This document shows positions 24,081-25,394 of a stretch of DNA of 25,394 nucleotides, in pieces; the first letter of the stretch is position 1, and each line of letters opens with the position of its first letter. Source of the stretch: Pedobacter sp. (GTDB lineage Bacteria > Bacteroidota > Bacteroidia > Sphingobacteriales > Sphingobacteriaceae). Under the pieces are notes generated by a model that did not search any database, was not told the DNA's origin, and saw nothing but the letters and a program-made list of their open reading frames with translations. The stretch lies in NCBI GenBank assembly GCA_004295885.1, contig SEDG01000004.1, positions 1 through 25,394 of the forward strand, read 5' to 3'. The position numbers and the translations under genes are program-made.

Positions 24081-25394
24081 ATGAAGAGATTTTACATGTT
24101 ACGGTGCTCAAAACTGTTTTTTTTGTTTTTGACACCAATCTTGATGTTGCTGCTATTCTCCTCAGCAAACGCACAAACTAACCGTTATGTAATTAGCGGT
24201 AAGGTAATATAATAATGTTTCTGCAGATTTCTCTCTAGGTCAAGATGCGATGGGTTTAGACGAGGTTATTGTAACGGGTACTTCTCAAGGAACAACAAGA
24301 AAACAATTAGGAAGTTATGTGAGCACAGTTAAAGGAGATGATTTAAATAGGGCGCCTAGTGGTAATGCCTTAGCTTCTTTACAAGGCAAAACGCCTGGAG
24401 CTCAAATTAGCCAGAATTCGGGTGATCCAGCGGGAGGTATATCAGTTAGATTAAGAGGAGTTAGTTCGGTAAATTCCTCTTCAGAACCTTTATATATTAT
24501 TGATGGAGTAATCGTAAACAATTCTACCACAAGAGTTACCAATACTTCTTCTAACTATGATGGAGGAAACTTTATCGGTAATATTGGTCAGAATAGAATG
24601 GTAGATATAAACCCTGCCGACATTGATCGCGTGGAGGTGCTAAATGGTGCTGCTGCGGCTGCAATTTATGGTTCGAGAGCAAATGCGGGCGTAATTCAAA
24701 TCTTCACAAAAAGAGGGAAATCAGGAGCCACGCAGGTTAATTTTAACACAAGTTTAACCATTAGCGAGTTACGCAAGCAAATAGAGGTAAATCAATCTCC
24801 AACTAAATTTGGAGGACCTACTGATGGGCCTACAGCCCAAACCCAAGACGTGTTATCCCCAGCGTTAACCAATACAACTCCGGTTACAAGATACAATTAT
24901 CAAGATTACATTTTTCACACAGGTGTAGGTACTGATAATGCGGTTACTGTTGCTGGAGGAACTGAGAACACTAAGTTTTATACCTCTGCCGGCTATTTTT
25001 CTAACCAAGGCATCATACAAAATACTGATTTTAAACGCATCAACTTCAGGGCAAACCTTGATCAAGTAATCAATAAATGGGCTAAGATGACAACGGGATT
25101 TAATTATATCCACAGTAATGCAAATGAAAAGCCTGATGGAAACTCGTTCTTCTCACCTATGAACTCTGTAACTATTTTAGGAAATTTTCATGATATTTTT
25201 GCGAGAGATGCGTTAGGTAATTTAAAGGCTGTTGGTGAGCGTGGTCGTGTAAATCCAGTTTCTGTAATTGAAGATATTAAACAACGTCAATTTACAAATC
25301 GTGTTATAGCCAATGCGGGCTTAAAGCTAAACCCAATTAAAAACCTAACAATAGATTATACGATGGGTTTGGATAATTCTATCCAAAATGGAAC
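24081..25394 (+). pseudogene. SusC/RagA-type TonB-dependent receptor, broken at the 5' end, partial
   Basis: From ATG 24081 a signal peptide (MKRFYMLRC, hydrophobic core, ANAQ) leads into NRYVISGKVI and then a stop at 24210-24212. A different frame opens at about 24211 and continues without a stop to the window edge (394 codons): NNVSADFSLGQDAMGLDEVIVTGTSQ, the plug domain with ASLQGKTPGAQISQNSGDPAGG, SVRLRGVSSVN, EPLYIIDGV, ADIDRVEVLNGAAAAAIYGSRAN and GVIQIFTKRGKSG, then the start of the barrel. Normally about 60-70 residues of a carboxypeptidase-like regulatory domain join the two pieces. Here they are missing and the frame is shifted. Intact, it would import glycans or other ligands with a SusD partner, beyond the window. 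Confidence 0.85.

Noticed and set aside
24865..25113. 82-codon open frame on the minus strand
   Set aside because: It is antisense to the continuous receptor reading frame and has no recognisable motif.

Overview
The window looks like a piece of the chromosome of a Bacteroidota bacterium, most likely Sphingobacteriaceae and Pedobacter-like. The support is a low-GC sequence, a gliding-motility lipoprotein gene (gldD), two futalosine-pathway menaquinone genes (mqnB, mqnD), a SusC/RagA-type TonB-dependent receptor, TAnnTTTG promoter boxes, few clear Shine-Dalgarno sites, and many short AT-rich inverted repeats between genes. No rRNA, tRNA, CRISPR array, phage gene or transposase gene was seen.

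Layout. 1-4504 (+): aroE and gldD one base apart, an MBL-fold hydrolase, a LolC/E-type permease with a small lipoprotein one base downstream, and a ferritin-like protein. 4606-6211 (-): mqnD and mqnB. 6325-12134 (+): a PTPS/QueD-family gene with folE, then fabD, then a very large orphan membrane histidine kinase. 12139-13062 (-): a membrane-anchored coiled-coil protein. 13270-14808 (+): a secreted GHL10/DigH-like glycosidase. 14855-22271 (-): a beta-propeller (LVIVD) lipoprotein, a large M16 zinc protease, an HGSNAT/NagX-like membrane acetyltransferase and a NagB-PIG-L fusion. 22420-23616 (+): anmK, divergent from nagB. 23617-24080: a non-coding stretch with an 11-bp tandem repeat. 24081-25394 (+): the 5' part of a SusC-like receptor that appears broken, running off the window.

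How the genes fit together. The clearest functional group is at 13-24 kb: a DigH-like peptidoglycan glycosidase, a membrane acetyltransferase of the glucosaminide type, a glucosamine-6-phosphate deaminase fused to a PIG-L deacetylase, and anhydro-MurNAc kinase. Together they suggest recycling of cell-wall amino sugars. Elsewhere the genes are core metabolism: shikimate, menaquinone, pterin and fatty acid synthesis.

No convincing new defence or mobile system was found. The items most worth a second look are the broken receptor with a missing regulatory domain, the NagB-PIG-L fusion, the perfect 18-bp hairpin in front of the nagX-like gene, a LacI-like palindrome on the anmK promoter, the repeat DNA that flanks or enters mqnD and mqnB, and a PTPS-type rather than QueD-type active-site spacing next to folE.
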